DNA of 46,701 nucleotides from UBA4416 sp031539425 (lineage in GTDB: Bacteria > Bacteroidota > Bacteroidia > B-17B0 > Aurantibacillaceae): NCBI GenBank assembly GCA_031539425.1, contig JAVKLI010000071.1, positions 1 to 46,701 of the forward strand. The letters are read 5' to 3'. The notes beneath the pieces were generated by a model, which was given only the letters and a program-made list of their open reading frames with translations, did no database searches and was not told the DNA's origin. Position numbers and translations under genes: made by a program. Below are positions 16,382 through 25,945 of the stretch, one piece after another (position 1 is the first letter of the stretch; each line of letters opens with the position of its first letter).

Positions 16382-17281
16382 ATGAAACAACAAACATTAC
16401 TTATCATAGGCACGGGATATATAGCTTCTGCATTAGGAAAGGTATTAGAAACTACAGGGTGTCAAGTTAAATACCTTTCAAGAGTAAAAAATAGAGTTGG
16501 ATTTAAAAACGTGTATTATTGGAACCCATCTCAAAATATCATTGATTTAGACGCGCTTAAAAACGTGAGCACCATTATTAACCTATCAGGCGATAATATT
16601 GCAGCAAAACGTTGGACAAAAAGTAGAAAAGAAGTGCTTGTTAAAAGTAGAATTGAGCCTTTATATTTTTTACATAAAATAATTAAAGCGCATAAATTTC
16701 AACATATAAAACATCTCATTTCTACTTCAGCAATTGGGTATTATAACCATCATGCTAGCTCATCACAAGCATTCAATGAAAATGATAAGCAGGGTCAAGA
16801 TTTTTTATCTCAACTTTGCGTACAATGGGAACAGGCCGCTCAAAGGTTGCAAACCCTCGAAATTAATGTCATTATTTTACGGCTTGGTATAGTAATTTCT
16901 ACACGTGGAGGTGCCTTACAAAAAATGGTTTCATTAGCAAAAAAAGGGCTGTTACTACCTTTGGGAACTGGGCAGCAAATAGTATCTTGGATTTGTATAA
17001 AAGATTTAATTCAACTTTATTTATATTTAATAACAAACCAGGTACAAAATGGCATTTATAATGCTGTAGCAGATAATTGCACCAATTTAGAATTTACCAA
17101 ACAGATAAATCGTAAATACAGCTTTATAAACTTAAATATAAAAATTCCAACTTGGTTTTTAAAAATAATACTGGGAGAGCTTTCTTGTATGCTTACTTCA
17201 GGTTATATGGTTAATAATACAAAAATACAACAAGCGGGTTTTAATTTTGAAATAAAAGATTTAAATGTAAATTTAATTTAG
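16382..17281 (+). CDS. TIGR01777 family epimerase (SDR39U1/YfcH-like)
   Basis: 299-residue NAD(P)-binding extended SDR protein. The family is recognised by INLSGDNIAAKRWTKSRKEV (about 66-85), with SRIEPLYFL and STSAIGYYNHH following, and by a C-terminal domain after the TWFLK segment. The Rossmann loop near the N-terminus reads GTGYIAS, whereas the family usually has GGTGFIG. One Gly appears changed or missing, so cofactor binding may differ. The substrate of this family is unknown in bacteria; a cell-division-related role has been suggested for some members. It stands between the OmpA gene (divergent) and purH, which has its own promoter. Confidence 0.85.
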   Translation: MKQQTLLIIGTGYIASALGKVLETTGCQVKYLSRVKNRVGFKNVYYWNPSQNIIDLDALKNVSTIINLSGDNIAAKRWTKSRKEVLVKSRIEPLYFLHKIIKAHKFQHIKHLISTSAIGYYNHHASSSQAFNENDKQGQDFLSQLCVQWEQAAQRLQTLEINVIILRLGIVISTRGGALQKMVSLAKKGLLLPLGTGQQIVSWICIKDLIQLYLYLITNQVQNGIYNAVADNCTNLEFTKQINRKYSFINLNIKIPTWFLKIILGELSCMLTSGYMVNNTKIQQAGFNFEIKDLNVNLI

Positions 17282-17376
17282 AAGGTCCTTTATATTATTA
17301 AATATCAAATTTACTTTTTCAAGATTGAACCATAAAACCTCGTTTAAATATCTTTTAAACTACTTTTCAACAGCAG

Positions 17377-17406
17377 TTGTATTAGCACATTGAAACTGTA
17401 TTTTTG
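17377..17406 (+). promoter_or_regulatory. Putative purH promoter (-33/-7)
   Basis: TTG at 17377-17379 and TATTTTTG at 17399-17406 are 19 bases apart, matching both Bacteroidota sigma-factor elements and their spacing. The predicted start of transcription (about 17413) lies 18 bases before the ATG at 17431. An alternative TTG start at 17404 would fall inside this promoter, which supports the ATG. Confidence 0.6.
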
Positions 17407-17430
17407 ACTCGATTTTTTTTTACACAAAAT

Positions 17431-18930
17431 ATGTACGACATAAAACCTCAATTTGCTTTAGTATCTGTATACAATAAAAACGGGTTGGCTCCGTTAATTG
17501 AACAACTACACAGCAATTTTGTAAAAATAATTAGTACCGGTGGTACCAAGACTTTTATTGAATCTTTAAATATTCCTGTTATTGCTGTAGAAGATTTAAC
17601 CCACTTTCCGGAAATATTAGGCGGACGAGTTAAAACCTTACACCCTCATATATTTGGGGGCATTTTAAACAGACGATCAAATACCGATGACCAAGCTCAG
17701 ATTAACCAACATGAAATCAATCATATAGACCTTGTTATTGTAGATTTATATCCATTTGAAGATACTGTAAAATCTAATGCTTCTGAAGAAGACATTATAG
17801 AAAAAATTGACGTTGGCGGCATTTCATTAATAAGAGCGGCTGCCAAAAATTTTAACGATGTTGCTGTTATTTCATCAACAAATACCTATGAGGTACTTTT
17901 AAACGAATTAAAAAATAATAACGGAGCCATCACCTATAATACCCGTAAAATGCTTGCTAAAAAAGCATTTGCAAATACAAGCTATTATGATGCTTGTATA
18001 TTTAATTACTTTAATCAATCAAATAACTTAAACACACCCTTGCGTTATGGCGAAAACCCACACCAAAAGGGTTGGTATCAAGGTAAATTAAACGATGTAT
18101 TTGAAAAACTTTCGGGTAAAGAATTATCATATAACAACCTATTAGACGTAGATGCCGCTTTAAATTTAATTTATGAGTTTGAAAATGAAACTACATTTGC
18201 AGTTATCAAACATAATAATGCCTGTGGCGTGGCCTCTGCCAATACGTTGTTAGAAGCGTGGCAAAAAGCCTTAGCCGGAGATCCTGAATCGGCCTTTGGA
18301 GGTGTTTTAGTTTGCAATTCAACAGTAGATGTTGCCTCAGCAAACGAAATTAATAAACTATTTTTTGAAATAATTTTAGCGCCCAACTTTGATGCAGAAG
18401 CTATTAAAATTTTTACATCAAAACCAAACCGAATACTATTAAAATACCATCCCATTCAGCTTCAAAAAACAATATTTCGAAGCATTTTAAATGGTACGCT
18501 TTGGCAAGATAGAGATACACAAACAGAAAGTGAACAAAATTTAACCTGTGTAACAGATGTTAAACCAAGTAAATTAGACATCGAAGATTTATTATATGCT
18601 AATAAAATTGCAAAACAATCTAAATCAAATACCATTGTTTTGGTAAAAAACAAGCAACTTTTAGCTAGCGGTTGTGGGCAAACCTCTCGAGTTGATGCTT
18701 TACGGCACGCCATTATAAAAGCACAAAAATTTAATTTTAATTTAAAAGGGGCAGTTATGGCAAGTGATGCTTTTTTTCCATTTGCAGATTGCGTAGAAAT
18801 TGCGCACAGTGCAGGAATTCAGCATATTATTCAACCAGGAGGCTCTATAAAAGACCAATTAACTATTGATTACTGTAAAAAAAATAACTTAAGTATGGTT
18901 ATTACAGGTGTCAGACATTTCAAACATTGA
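17431..18930 (+). CDS. purH: Bifunctional AICAR formyltransferase/IMP cyclohydrolase
   Basis: Catalyses the last two steps of de novo IMP synthesis. 499 residues. The N-terminal domain (about 1-190) is the cyclohydrolase, with FALVSVYNKNGLAPLIEQL, ISTGGTKTFIES and GGRVKTLHPHIFGGIL. The C-terminal domain is the formyltransferase, with RYGENPHQKGWYQG, FAVIKHNNACGVAS, AGDPESAFGGVLV and the ending SDAFFPFADCVEIAHSAGIQ. ATG 17431 was chosen over an upstream TTG because the protein then begins YDIKPQFALVSV, as expected for the family, and the promoter fits. mreB follows after 28 bases; purH next to the mre cluster is, from memory, a common Bacteroidota order. Confidence 0.95.
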   Translation: MYDIKPQFALVSVYNKNGLAPLIEQLHSNFVKIISTGGTKTFIESLNIPVIAVEDLTHFPEILGGRVKTLHPHIFGGILNRRSNTDDQAQINQHEINHIDLVIVDLYPFEDTVKSNASEEDIIEKIDVGGISLIRAAAKNFNDVAVISSTNTYEVLLNELKNNNGAITYNTRKMLAKKAFANTSYYDACIFNYFNQSNNLNTPLRYGENPHQKGWYQGKLNDVFEKLSGKELSYNNLLDVDAALNLIYEFENETTFAVIKHNNACGVASANTLLEAWQKALAGDPESAFGGVLVCNSTVDVASANEINKLFFEIILAPNFDAEAIKIFTSKPNRILLKYHPIQLQKTIFRSILNGTLWQDRDTQTESEQNLTCVTDVKPSKLDIEDLLYANKIAKQSKSNTIVLVKNKQLLASGCGQTSRVDALRHAIIKAQKFNFNLKGAVMASDAFFPFADCVEIAHSAGIQHIIQPGGSIKDQLTIDYCKKNNLSMVITGVRHFKH

Positions 18931-18931
18931 T

Positions 18932-18939
18932 TATATTTG
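18932..18939 (+). promoter_or_regulatory. Putative mreB promoter (-7 box)
   Basis: TATATTTG fits TAnnTTTG exactly in the 28-base purH-mreB gap, 19 bases before the mreB ATG. The region where a -33 box should be lies inside the end of purH and has no clear TTG. Read-through from purH may also supply mreB. Confidence 0.4.
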
Positions 18940-18958
18940 AACTTCAAAAATTAAAATT

Positions 18959-19981
18959 ATGGCATTACGCGACTTACTCACATTAGATATTGCAATAGAC
19001 TTAGGTACCGCAAATACTATTATTATTCATAATGATAAAGTAGTGGTAGATCAACCTAGTATTGTAGCAATAGATAGAACAACTAATAAAGTAATTGCTG
19101 TAGGTAAACAAGCCCAATTGATGCATGGCAAAACCCCTGAAAACATTAAAACTATCCGGCCTTTGAAAGATGGTGTTATTGCTGATTTTCAGGCTGCCGA
19201 AGAAATGATAAAGGGAATGATTAAAATGATAGGCAAAAAAAATCGATTTTTTAGCCCATCATTACGTATGGTAATTTGCATCCCGAGTGGCATCACAGAA
19301 GTTGAAAAAAGAGCCGTTAGAGATAGTGCCGAACACGCAGGAGCAAAAGAAGTATACATGATTCATGAACCTATGGCAGCAGCTATTGGAATGGGTATAG
19401 ATGTAGAAGAGCCAATGGGAAACATGGTAATTGATATAGGCGGGGGTACTTCAGAAATTGCTGTTATTGCTCTGGGCGGAATTGTTTGCGACAAATCTAT
19501 AAGAATCGCAGGCGATGACTTTAATGCCAACATTGAAGAATATATGCGCAGAAGACACAATATACTTATTGGAGAACGCAGCGCCGAGCAGCTTAAAATG
19601 GAAGTAGGTGCGGCCCTTACAGAGCTAGATAATCCACCATCGGACATGAGCGTACAAGGTAGAGATTTAATGACAGGAATACCCAAAGAAGTATTTGTAA
19701 GCTATATAGAAATGGCGCATTGTTTAGATAAATCAATATTAAAAATTGAAGAAGCGATACTAAATGCACTCGAAATGACCCCGCCAGAGCTAGCTGCAGA
19801 TATTTACAAAAAAGGAATTTATATAGCAGGAGGCGGTTCTTTACTGAGAGGTTTAGATAAACGTATTTCTCTTAAAACTAAATTACAAGTACACGTGTGC
19901 GAAGACCCACTAAGAGCTGTAGCTAGAGGAACTGGCATAGCTTTAAAAAATGTAGATAATTTTCCATTCTTAATTAGATAA
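18959..19981 (+). CDS. mreB: Rod shape-determining protein MreB
   Basis: Bacterial actin homologue that forms membrane-bound filaments and guides lateral wall synthesis. 340 residues, normal length. IDLGTANTIIIHN near the N-terminus is phosphate loop 1, NMVIDIGGGTSEIAVIALGG is phosphate loop 2, and GIYIAGGGSLLRGLDKR is the adenosine motif. HEPMAAAIGMGIDVEEPMG is also typical. It is first in mreB-mreC-mreD-mrdA-rodA and begins 28 bases after purH. Confidence 0.97.
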   Translation: MALRDLLTLDIAIDLGTANTIIIHNDKVVVDQPSIVAIDRTTNKVIAVGKQAQLMHGKTPENIKTIRPLKDGVIADFQAAEEMIKGMIKMIGKKNRFFSPSLRMVICIPSGITEVEKRAVRDSAEHAGAKEVYMIHEPMAAAIGMGIDVEEPMGNMVIDIGGGTSEIAVIALGGIVCDKSIRIAGDDFNANIEEYMRRRHNILIGERSAEQLKMEVGAALTELDNPPSDMSVQGRDLMTGIPKEVFVSYIEMAHCLDKSILKIEEAILNALEMTPPELAADIYKKGIYIAGGGSLLRGLDKRISLKTKLQVHVCEDPLRAVARGTGIALKNVDNFPFLIR

Positions 19982-20011
19982 CAAATAGAATAAAAATTAG
20001 CTGCAGCGACA

Positions 20012-20842
20012 ATGCAAAGAATTTTAAAATTTATACAACGCTACAGCTTTAATTTATTTTGTTTATTATATATTTCTATTTCAATAACGCTTATAGTTTT
20101 AAGCCAATCTTATCAAGCTGTTTCAATTATTAGCTCTGCTAATTATATATCAGCTAATGTGTATGAAAAGTATGACAACATGAGGACTTATTTTTTCTTA
20201 AAAGAAGAAAATGAACATTTAGCCCAACAAAATAAATATTTAATACAATACATCAAACGAGGGTTATATAGCTATCCATCAAACAAAACAATACAGGATA
20301 CTATTTACAAACAAGCTTATGAATACATATATAGCAAAGCTGTTTATAATACAACCAATAAACGAAATAATTTTTTAACACTTAATTCTGGGTACACAAA
20401 AGGAGTAGGTAAAGATATGGGCGTAATCAATGATTTTGGAATAGTAGGTATTATTAAAGATGTTAGTAGTAACTTTGCCTCCGTTATGTCTATCTTACAC
20501 AAAGATGTGGTTATTAATTGTAAATTAAAACGGGAAGGAAGTAACGGAACATTATCTTGGGAAGGCGATAACTATCAAATATGCAATTTAAATGATATAC
20601 CAACCCATGTTAATATTTACAAAGGAGATACTGTTATTACAAGTAATTTATCTCATATTTTTCCAGAAGGCATCGTAGTTGGAACAGTAGAAGATGTTTT
20701 TACAAACGAACAAAGTTTAGTATACACTGTAAAAATTAAACTTAGCGCTGACATGAATAAAGTAGATAGAGTTACCATCATAAAATCTTTATATAAAGAT
20801 GAAATGCAAAAATTAGAGGCGTCGTCCCAAGTGATTAAATGA
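20012..20842 (+). CDS. mreC: Rod shape-determining protein MreC
   Basis: Periplasmic scaffold of the elongasome, 276 residues. One N-terminal membrane helix (about 13-35) is followed by a coiled-coil (about 55-90, ending LKEENEHLAQQNKYLIQYIK). The double beta-barrel domain follows, with NFLTLNSGYTKGVGKDMGVI and GIVGIIKDVSSNFASVMSIL as family landmarks, and SNLSHIFPEGIVVGTV near the C-terminus. It starts 30 bases after mreB, and its TGA overlaps the mreD ATG (ATGA at 20839-20842), so the two are probably coupled. MreC binds PBP2, encoded two genes on. Confidence 0.93.
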   Translation: MQRILKFIQRYSFNLFCLLYISISITLIVLSQSYQAVSIISSANYISANVYEKYDNMRTYFFLKEENEHLAQQNKYLIQYIKRGLYSYPSNKTIQDTIYKQAYEYIYSKAVYNTTNKRNNFLTLNSGYTKGVGKDMGVINDFGIVGIIKDVSSNFASVMSILHKDVVINCKLKREGSNGTLSWEGDNYQICNLNDIPTHVNIYKGDTVITSNLSHIFPEGIVVGTVEDVFTNEQSLVYTVKIKLSADMNKVDRVTIIKSLYKDEMQKLEASSQVIK

Positions 20843-21363
20843 TAAATAAAATTTTAAAATACATATTTACCTTTTTTGTAATTATGATTACTCAAGTAAC
20901 TGTATTTCAAAATATACACTTGGGTAACTTTATCATTATGTTTCCATATGTAATCCTCATTATTATATTACCAATAGATTTAAATAAAAACATCATGTTG
21001 TTAATTGCCTTTTTATTAGGATTAATAATGGATATGTTTTTTAATACAATGGGTGTACATGCCTTAGCCTGCATATGCCTGGCATTTACTAGGTACCATT
21101 TACTTAACTTTATGCTCCCCCGAAAAGATAGCTTTAGAAGTGGTCTAATTAACTCAAGTTCAATAGGCAGAAGCACATTTTATTCTTATACAGCAATTTG
21201 TATTTTAACGCATCAAACAGTATTTTTTTATATTGATATATTTAGAATTGATGAATTTTTTATAACACTACTTAAAATTATTATAAGTTCATTTTTTACA
21301 TATGTAATAGTAATACTCTTACAATATTTAATTACAAACAATAATACTTATAATAAAAGATGA
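20839..21363 (+). CDS. mreD: Rod shape-determining protein MreD
   Basis: Small polytopic inner-membrane protein of 174 residues with about five hydrophobic helices, working with MreC and RodA-PBP2 in lateral wall growth. The sequence is weakly conserved across the family; AFLLGLIMDMFFNTMGVHAL is the recognisable GxxxDxxxxxxxG-type segment. Identification rests mainly on this segment, its length and its fixed place between mreC and mrdA. Both junctions are 4-base ATGA overlaps. Confidence 0.9.
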   Translation: MINKILKYIFTFFVIMITQVTVFQNIHLGNFIIMFPYVILIIILPIDLNKNIMLLIAFLLGLIMDMFFNTMGVHALACICLAFTRYHLLNFMLPRKDSFRSGLINSSSIGRSTFYSYTAICILTHQTVFFYIDIFRIDEFFITLLKIIISSFFTYVIVILLQYLITNNNTYNKR

Positions 21364-23222
21364 GTATTATAGCCGATCCATATATCGATAGAAAGTATAT
21401 TATTGGTTCTTTTTTTTGTTTTATTTTTATTATATATATCAGTCGGTTATATTACATTCAGATAATAGATGACCAATATAAATTTGACGCTAAAAACAAT
21501 ACTTTTAGAAACAGAACAGATTATCCGCCAAGAGGCTATATATACGATAGAAATAATGAATTATTAGTGTATAATGAAATTTCCCATGACTTATTGGTTA
21601 CACCTAAATTAGTAAAGCAATGTGACACCAATTTATTATGTCAAATTTTAGAAATTTTGAAACTTGAATTTGTACAAAAAATCAGGAAATTTTCATTACC
21701 ACCCAATTCACCCCGAAAAGAATATGTATTTGAAAAGCAATTATCAAAACAATCATTTGCTCTAATTCAAGAAAAATTATACCGATTTCAGGGGTTTGAT
21801 TTACAAAAAAGAACCATACGAAAATACAAATATCCATCGGCGGCCCAATTACTTGGATATGTAGGAGAAGCAAATAAACAGGTTATAGCACAAAACCCTT
21901 ACTACAAAGAAGGCGATTATGTGGGTATTAGCGGAATAGAAAAGTCTTATGAAGCCTATTTAAGAGGGAAAAAAGGTGTCAAAATTATTATGGTTGATGT
22001 ACATAATAAAACAAAAGGCAACTATATGAATGGCGCATTTGATACTTTAGCGCAACCTGGTATACCCTTACACAGCACTATAGATATTGGCTTACAAGCT
22101 TATGGCGAAAAACTAATGAGCGGAAAAAAAGGAGCTATAGTTGCTATTGAGCCGTCTACCGGAGAAATACTATGTTTAGTTTCAAGCCCTTCATACGATC
22201 CTAATTTATTAGTAGGTGGTAAAGAACGTAACAAAAATTTTACCAAGTTATTTTATGATACACTCAAAAAACCCTTATTTAATAGAGCCATACAAGGCAT
22301 GTATCCTCCAGGCTCTACTTTTAAAATAATAGATGCACTAATAGCATTAAACGATTCTGTTATTACCAAAACAACCAAATACCCTTGCTTAGGAGGCTAT
22401 CCACCTATGGGGGGGCGTCCAAAATGCCACCCTCATGCTGCACAAGATTTACCTGGAGCTATTGCACACTCTTGCAACTCTTATTTTTGTTATGTATTTA
22501 GAGAAATTGTAGACCATAAAAAACATGACAGTTTTGAAGAAGGTTATAATTATTGGAGAGAATGTGTAAAATCATTTGGCCCAAATACCCACTTGGGTGG
22601 CGATTTGCCTTATGACAGGCCCGGTAATTTACCTTCAATTACCTATTATAATAAAGTGTTTGGCAAAAACCATTGGCGTAGCAATACCGTTATTTCACTT
22701 GGCATTGGTCAGGCCGAGCTTACCTTGGTGCCATTACAAATGGCTAATGTTATTGCATCTGTTGCTAACAGAGGCTACTATTACACTCCACATTGCATTA
22801 AAAGCATAGGCATTGAAAAAAGAGAAAATAAAAAATTTAAAGTAAAGCATTACACACATGTTCAAAGTGCCTATGCTTATGATTTAGTGCATGATGGCAT
22901 GCAAATGTGTGTAGATCAAGGTACAGGTTTTATGAGTAAAATAAAAAACGTTGAAGTATGCGGTAAAACTGGTACTGCAGAAAACCCACATGGTGATTCT
23001 CATGCTGTATTTTTAGCATTTGCCCCTCGTCAAAATCCAAAAATTGCCATAGTATGTTTAGTAGAAAATGCAGGATTTGGCGGCACATGGTCTGCACCTA
23101 TTGTTGGACTAATGATAGAAAAATATTTAACAGGAAAAGTATCTAACCTAGATTTAGAAACAAGAATTGTAAATTCAGATTTAATAAATAGAAAAAACCT
23201 CATTTCAAACGAACATCATTGA
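21360..23222 (+). CDS. mrdA: Penicillin-binding protein 2 (elongasome transpeptidase)
   Basis: Monofunctional class B transpeptidase that cross-links lateral-wall peptidoglycan. 620 residues: one N-terminal membrane helix (about 11-33), the dimerisation/pedestal domain (about 50-230, with PRGYIYDRNNELLV at 57-70), then the transpeptidase domain. Active-site motifs are all present: Ser319-Thr-Phe-Lys322 (PPGSTFK), SCN at 371-373 and KTG at 536-538. The ATG overlaps the mreD stop (ATGA), and the stop overlaps the rodA start. Confidence 0.96.
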   Translation: MSIIADPYIDRKYIIGSFFCFIFIIYISRLYYIQIIDDQYKFDAKNNTFRNRTDYPPRGYIYDRNNELLVYNEISHDLLVTPKLVKQCDTNLLCQILEILKLEFVQKIRKFSLPPNSPRKEYVFEKQLSKQSFALIQEKLYRFQGFDLQKRTIRKYKYPSAAQLLGYVGEANKQVIAQNPYYKEGDYVGISGIEKSYEAYLRGKKGVKIIMVDVHNKTKGNYMNGAFDTLAQPGIPLHSTIDIGLQAYGEKLMSGKKGAIVAIEPSTGEILCLVSSPSYDPNLLVGGKERNKNFTKLFYDTLKKPLFNRAIQGMYPPGSTFKIIDALIALNDSVITKTTKYPCLGGYPPMGGRPKCHPHAAQDLPGAIAHSCNSYFCYVFREIVDHKKHDSFEEGYNYWRECVKSFGPNTHLGGDLPYDRPGNLPSITYYNKVFGKNHWRSNTVISLGIGQAELTLVPLQMANVIASVANRGYYYTPHCIKSIGIEKRENKKFKVKHYTHVQSAYAYDLVHDGMQMCVDQGTGFMSKIKNVEVCGKTGTAENPHGDSHAVFLAFAPRQNPKIAIVCLVENAGFGGTWSAPIVGLMIEKYLTGKVSNLDLETRIVNSDLINRKNLISNEHH

Positions 23223-24523
23223 GAACAACACAACACAACATATTTCATAATGTTGATATTATAACAGTGAGTTTATATCTGATACTGGTATTAATGGGCT
23301 GGTTAAATATATATGCCGCTGTATACAATGATGAGCATCAACATCTATTTGACATGTCTCAAAAATATGGCAAACAGCTACTTTGGATAATCTCTTCTTT
23401 AATTATAGCAGTTATTTTGTTATTAATTCAAGCCAAATATTACCCTTTGTTTTCATACTTTTTATATTTATTATTTTTAACCGCTTGCCTATTAGTGCCC
23501 TATTTTGGTAAAGAAATTAAAGGTAGCCGCTCCTGGTTTAGAGTTGGAGAATTTGGAATACAACCTGCTGAATTTATGAAGTTTGCTACCAATTTAGCTA
23601 TTGCCAAATATTTAAGTAATCGGCAATTAAATGTTAAATCACATAACTTTAATAAAATAAAAGCATTTTATTTTCAATACAAAGCAGTATTTGTATGTGT
23701 GTGTTTATTTGCCATACCCTTAGTTATCATTAAAGTATTACAATTAGAAACGGGATTAGCCATTGTGTTTGTTTCATTTATTGTTGTATTATACAGAGAA
23801 GGTCTATCTATTAATTTTTTACTAATCTGTTTTGGATTTACCATACTTTTTATATTATCGCTCATTTACCCAATATATTATATGTTTATAGTCATTACAA
23901 TTATTGGAATTTTAACTTTTACCTTAATGCGTCGAAAAACAAAATCTATTATTTATTTACTTTTATTTTTAGCAGCTTCATACTTTACCGTTTTTGAAAC
24001 AAATGTATTATACAATAAATTAGAAAAACATCAAAAAACTAGAATAGACGTATTGCTTGGGAGAGGTAACATTAACGTAAAAAAAGAAGGTTACAATGTT
24101 AATCAATCTAAAATTGCAATTGGTTCTGGCGGTTTTTTAGGTAAAGGCTTTTTGCAAGGTACTCAAACCAAATATGAATTTGTTCCAGAGCAAGATACCG
24201 ATTTTATTTTTTGTACCGTAGGCGAAGAGTGGGGATTAGTAGGTTCATTTATAGTTATTGTTTTAGAGCTCGGACTAATTTTAAGAGTAATGTACTTAGC
24301 CGAAAGACAACGTTCTAAATATTCTAAACTATACGGTTATGGTGTAGCTTCAATTTTATTTTTTCATACAGCCATAAATATTGGTATGACAATAGGATTA
24401 GTACCCGTAATAGGAATACCACTTCCATTTTTTAGCTACGGCGGATCATCACTTTGGAGCTTTACCATATTACTTTTTGTAATGATAAAAATGGACACTA
24501 ACCGATTATTAATTTTAAGATAA
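23219..24523 (+). CDS. rodA: Rod shape-determining protein RodA (SEDS glycosyltransferase)
   Basis: SEDS-family peptidoglycan polymerase partner of PBP2, 434 residues with about ten membrane helices. KGSRSWFRVGEFGIQPAEFM (about 101-120) carries the family's conserved Trp/Gln-Pro-Ala-Glu segment, VPEQDTDFIFCTVGEEWG is the periplasmic catalytic loop with its Asp, and GIPLPFFSYGGSSLW closes the protein. The start is a TTG whose last bases overlap the mrdA TGA (TTGA at 23219-23222). The first in-frame ATG lies inside the first membrane helix, so TTG, or a GTG at 23267, must be used. M20 peptidase follows after 13 bases. Confidence 0.95.
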   Translation: MRTTQHNIFHNVDIITVSLYLILVLMGWLNIYAAVYNDEHQHLFDMSQKYGKQLLWIISSLIIAVILLLIQAKYYPLFSYFLYLLFLTACLLVPYFGKEIKGSRSWFRVGEFGIQPAEFMKFATNLAIAKYLSNRQLNVKSHNFNKIKAFYFQYKAVFVCVCLFAIPLVIIKVLQLETGLAIVFVSFIVVLYREGLSINFLLICFGFTILFILSLIYPIYYMFIVITIIGILTFTLMRRKTKSIIYLLLFLAASYFTVFETNVLYNKLEKHQKTRIDVLLGRGNINVKKEGYNVNQSKIAIGSGGFLGKGFLQGTQTKYEFVPEQDTDFIFCTVGEEWGLVGSFIVIVLELGLILRVMYLAERQRSKYSKLYGYGVASILFFHTAINIGMTIGLVPVIGIPLPFFSYGGSSLWSFTILLFVMIKMDTNRLLILR

Positions 24524-24536
24524 ATAACAATACACC

Positions 24537-25934
24537 ATGGAGCCAACTCAAATTAACAACTACATTCAAAACAACAAACAACGATTTATAGACGAGTTAA
24601 TTGATTTGTTAAAAATTCAATCAATCAGTTCCGACCCCTCCAAATCAAAAGAGATGATAACCACTGCACAAGCAGTAATGAAAAGTTTAAATGATGCCGG
24701 TGCAGATAAAGTAGAACTATGCGAAACCAAAGGCAACCCTGTAGTGTATGCCGAAAAAATAATAGATAAAAACAAACCTACCGTGTTAGTTTACGGACAT
24801 TATGATGTGCAACCAGTAGATCCCTTAAACCTGTGGGATTCTCCCCCATTTGAACCTGTAATTAGAAAAACAGCTATTCATCCCAATGGCGCCATATTTG
24901 CTAGAGGCAGCTGCGATGACAAAGGACAAATGTACATGCACGTAAAAGCCTTTGAAACCATGATAAAAACAAATACCTTACCTTGTAATGTTAAATTTAT
25001 GATTGAAGGTGAAGAAGAAGTAGGCTCTCCAAATTTAGGTTTATTTGTAATAGCTAACAAAGAAAAACTTAAAGCCGATATTATTTTAATTTCAGATACA
25101 TCAATCATTGCAAATGATACTCCAAGTATAGATGTAGCACTAAGAGGATTAGCATACATGGAAGTAGAAGTTACCGGCCCTAACAGAGACTTACATAGCG
25201 GCGTGTATGGAGGTGCCGTTGCAAATCCTATTAATGTGTTATGTAAAATGTTGGCTAGCTTGCATGATGAAAATAATCACATTAACATTCCTGAATTTTA
25301 TAATAGCGTATTAAATTATTCTGATGTTGAAAGAAAAGAATTTAACCAAGTACCCTTCAATATTAACGATTATAAAAAAGATTTAGATATAGAACAAGAG
25401 CAAGGCGAAAAAAACTATACTACCATTGAAAGAACAGGTATTCGTCCAACCCTTGATATTAACGGAATTTGGGGTGGTTATATTGGCGAAGGTGCTAAAA
25501 CAGTGTTGCCATCGAAAGCCTACGCTAAGGTATCTATGCGCTTAGTACCCAATCAAGATTCACATACTATAAGCGAATTATTTCAAAAACATTTAACCAA
25601 AATTGCACCACCTTCTGTTAAAATAAAAGTAACCCCCCACCATGGCGGTGAACCCGTTTTAGTACCTATGACATCTAATGGTTACAAAGCAGCATCAAAA
25701 GCTATGGAAATATCTTATGGTAAAAAACCATATCCAACATTTGGCGGCGGCAGTATTCCAATTGTAGCTTTATTTAAAAAAGAACTAGCCTTGGATAGCA
25801 TCCTCTTTGGATTTGGACTTGATAGCGATGGCTTACACTCACCTAACGAACATTATGGCTTAGATAATTATTTTAAAGGTATTGAAACAATACCATTATT
25901 TTATAAATATTTTACAAACCCTAACAACAAATAA
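24537..25934 (+). CDS. M20 family dipeptidase
   Basis: Zinc metallopeptidase of 465 residues, related to cytosolic non-specific dipeptidase and carnosinase-type M20 enzymes. VYGHYDVQPVDPLNLWDSPP holds the metal His88 and catalytic Asp90, ARGSCDDKGQ holds the bridging Asp127, and EGEEEVGS (157-164) holds the catalytic and metal Glu residues 159 and 160. A dimerisation insert occupies roughly 205-370. HSPNEHYGLDNY near the C-terminus provides the last zinc His. No signal peptide is seen. It lies 13 bases after rodA and 11 before the LolA-like gene, so it may ride on the mre transcript. Confidence 0.9.
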   Translation: MEPTQINNYIQNNKQRFIDELIDLLKIQSISSDPSKSKEMITTAQAVMKSLNDAGADKVELCETKGNPVVYAEKIIDKNKPTVLVYGHYDVQPVDPLNLWDSPPFEPVIRKTAIHPNGAIFARGSCDDKGQMYMHVKAFETMIKTNTLPCNVKFMIEGEEEVGSPNLGLFVIANKEKLKADIILISDTSIIANDTPSIDVALRGLAYMEVEVTGPNRDLHSGVYGGAVANPINVLCKMLASLHDENNHINIPEFYNSVLNYSDVERKEFNQVPFNINDYKKDLDIEQEQGEKNYTTIERTGIRPTLDINGIWGGYIGEGAKTVLPSKAYAKVSMRLVPNQDSHTISELFQKHLTKIAPPSVKIKVTPHHGGEPVLVPMTSNGYKAASKAMEISYGKKPYPTFGGGSIPIVALFKKELALDSILFGFGLDSDGLHSPNEHYGLDNYFKGIETIPLFYKYFTNPNNK

Positions 25935-25945
25935 CAATTTTAAAA

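Noticed and set aside
17404..17430. TTG start for purH
   Set aside because: It falls inside the predicted -7 box and adds nine residues not expected in PurH.
18171..18455. 94-residue minus-strand frame within purH
   Set aside because: Antisense to conserved PurH motifs with no protein features of its own.
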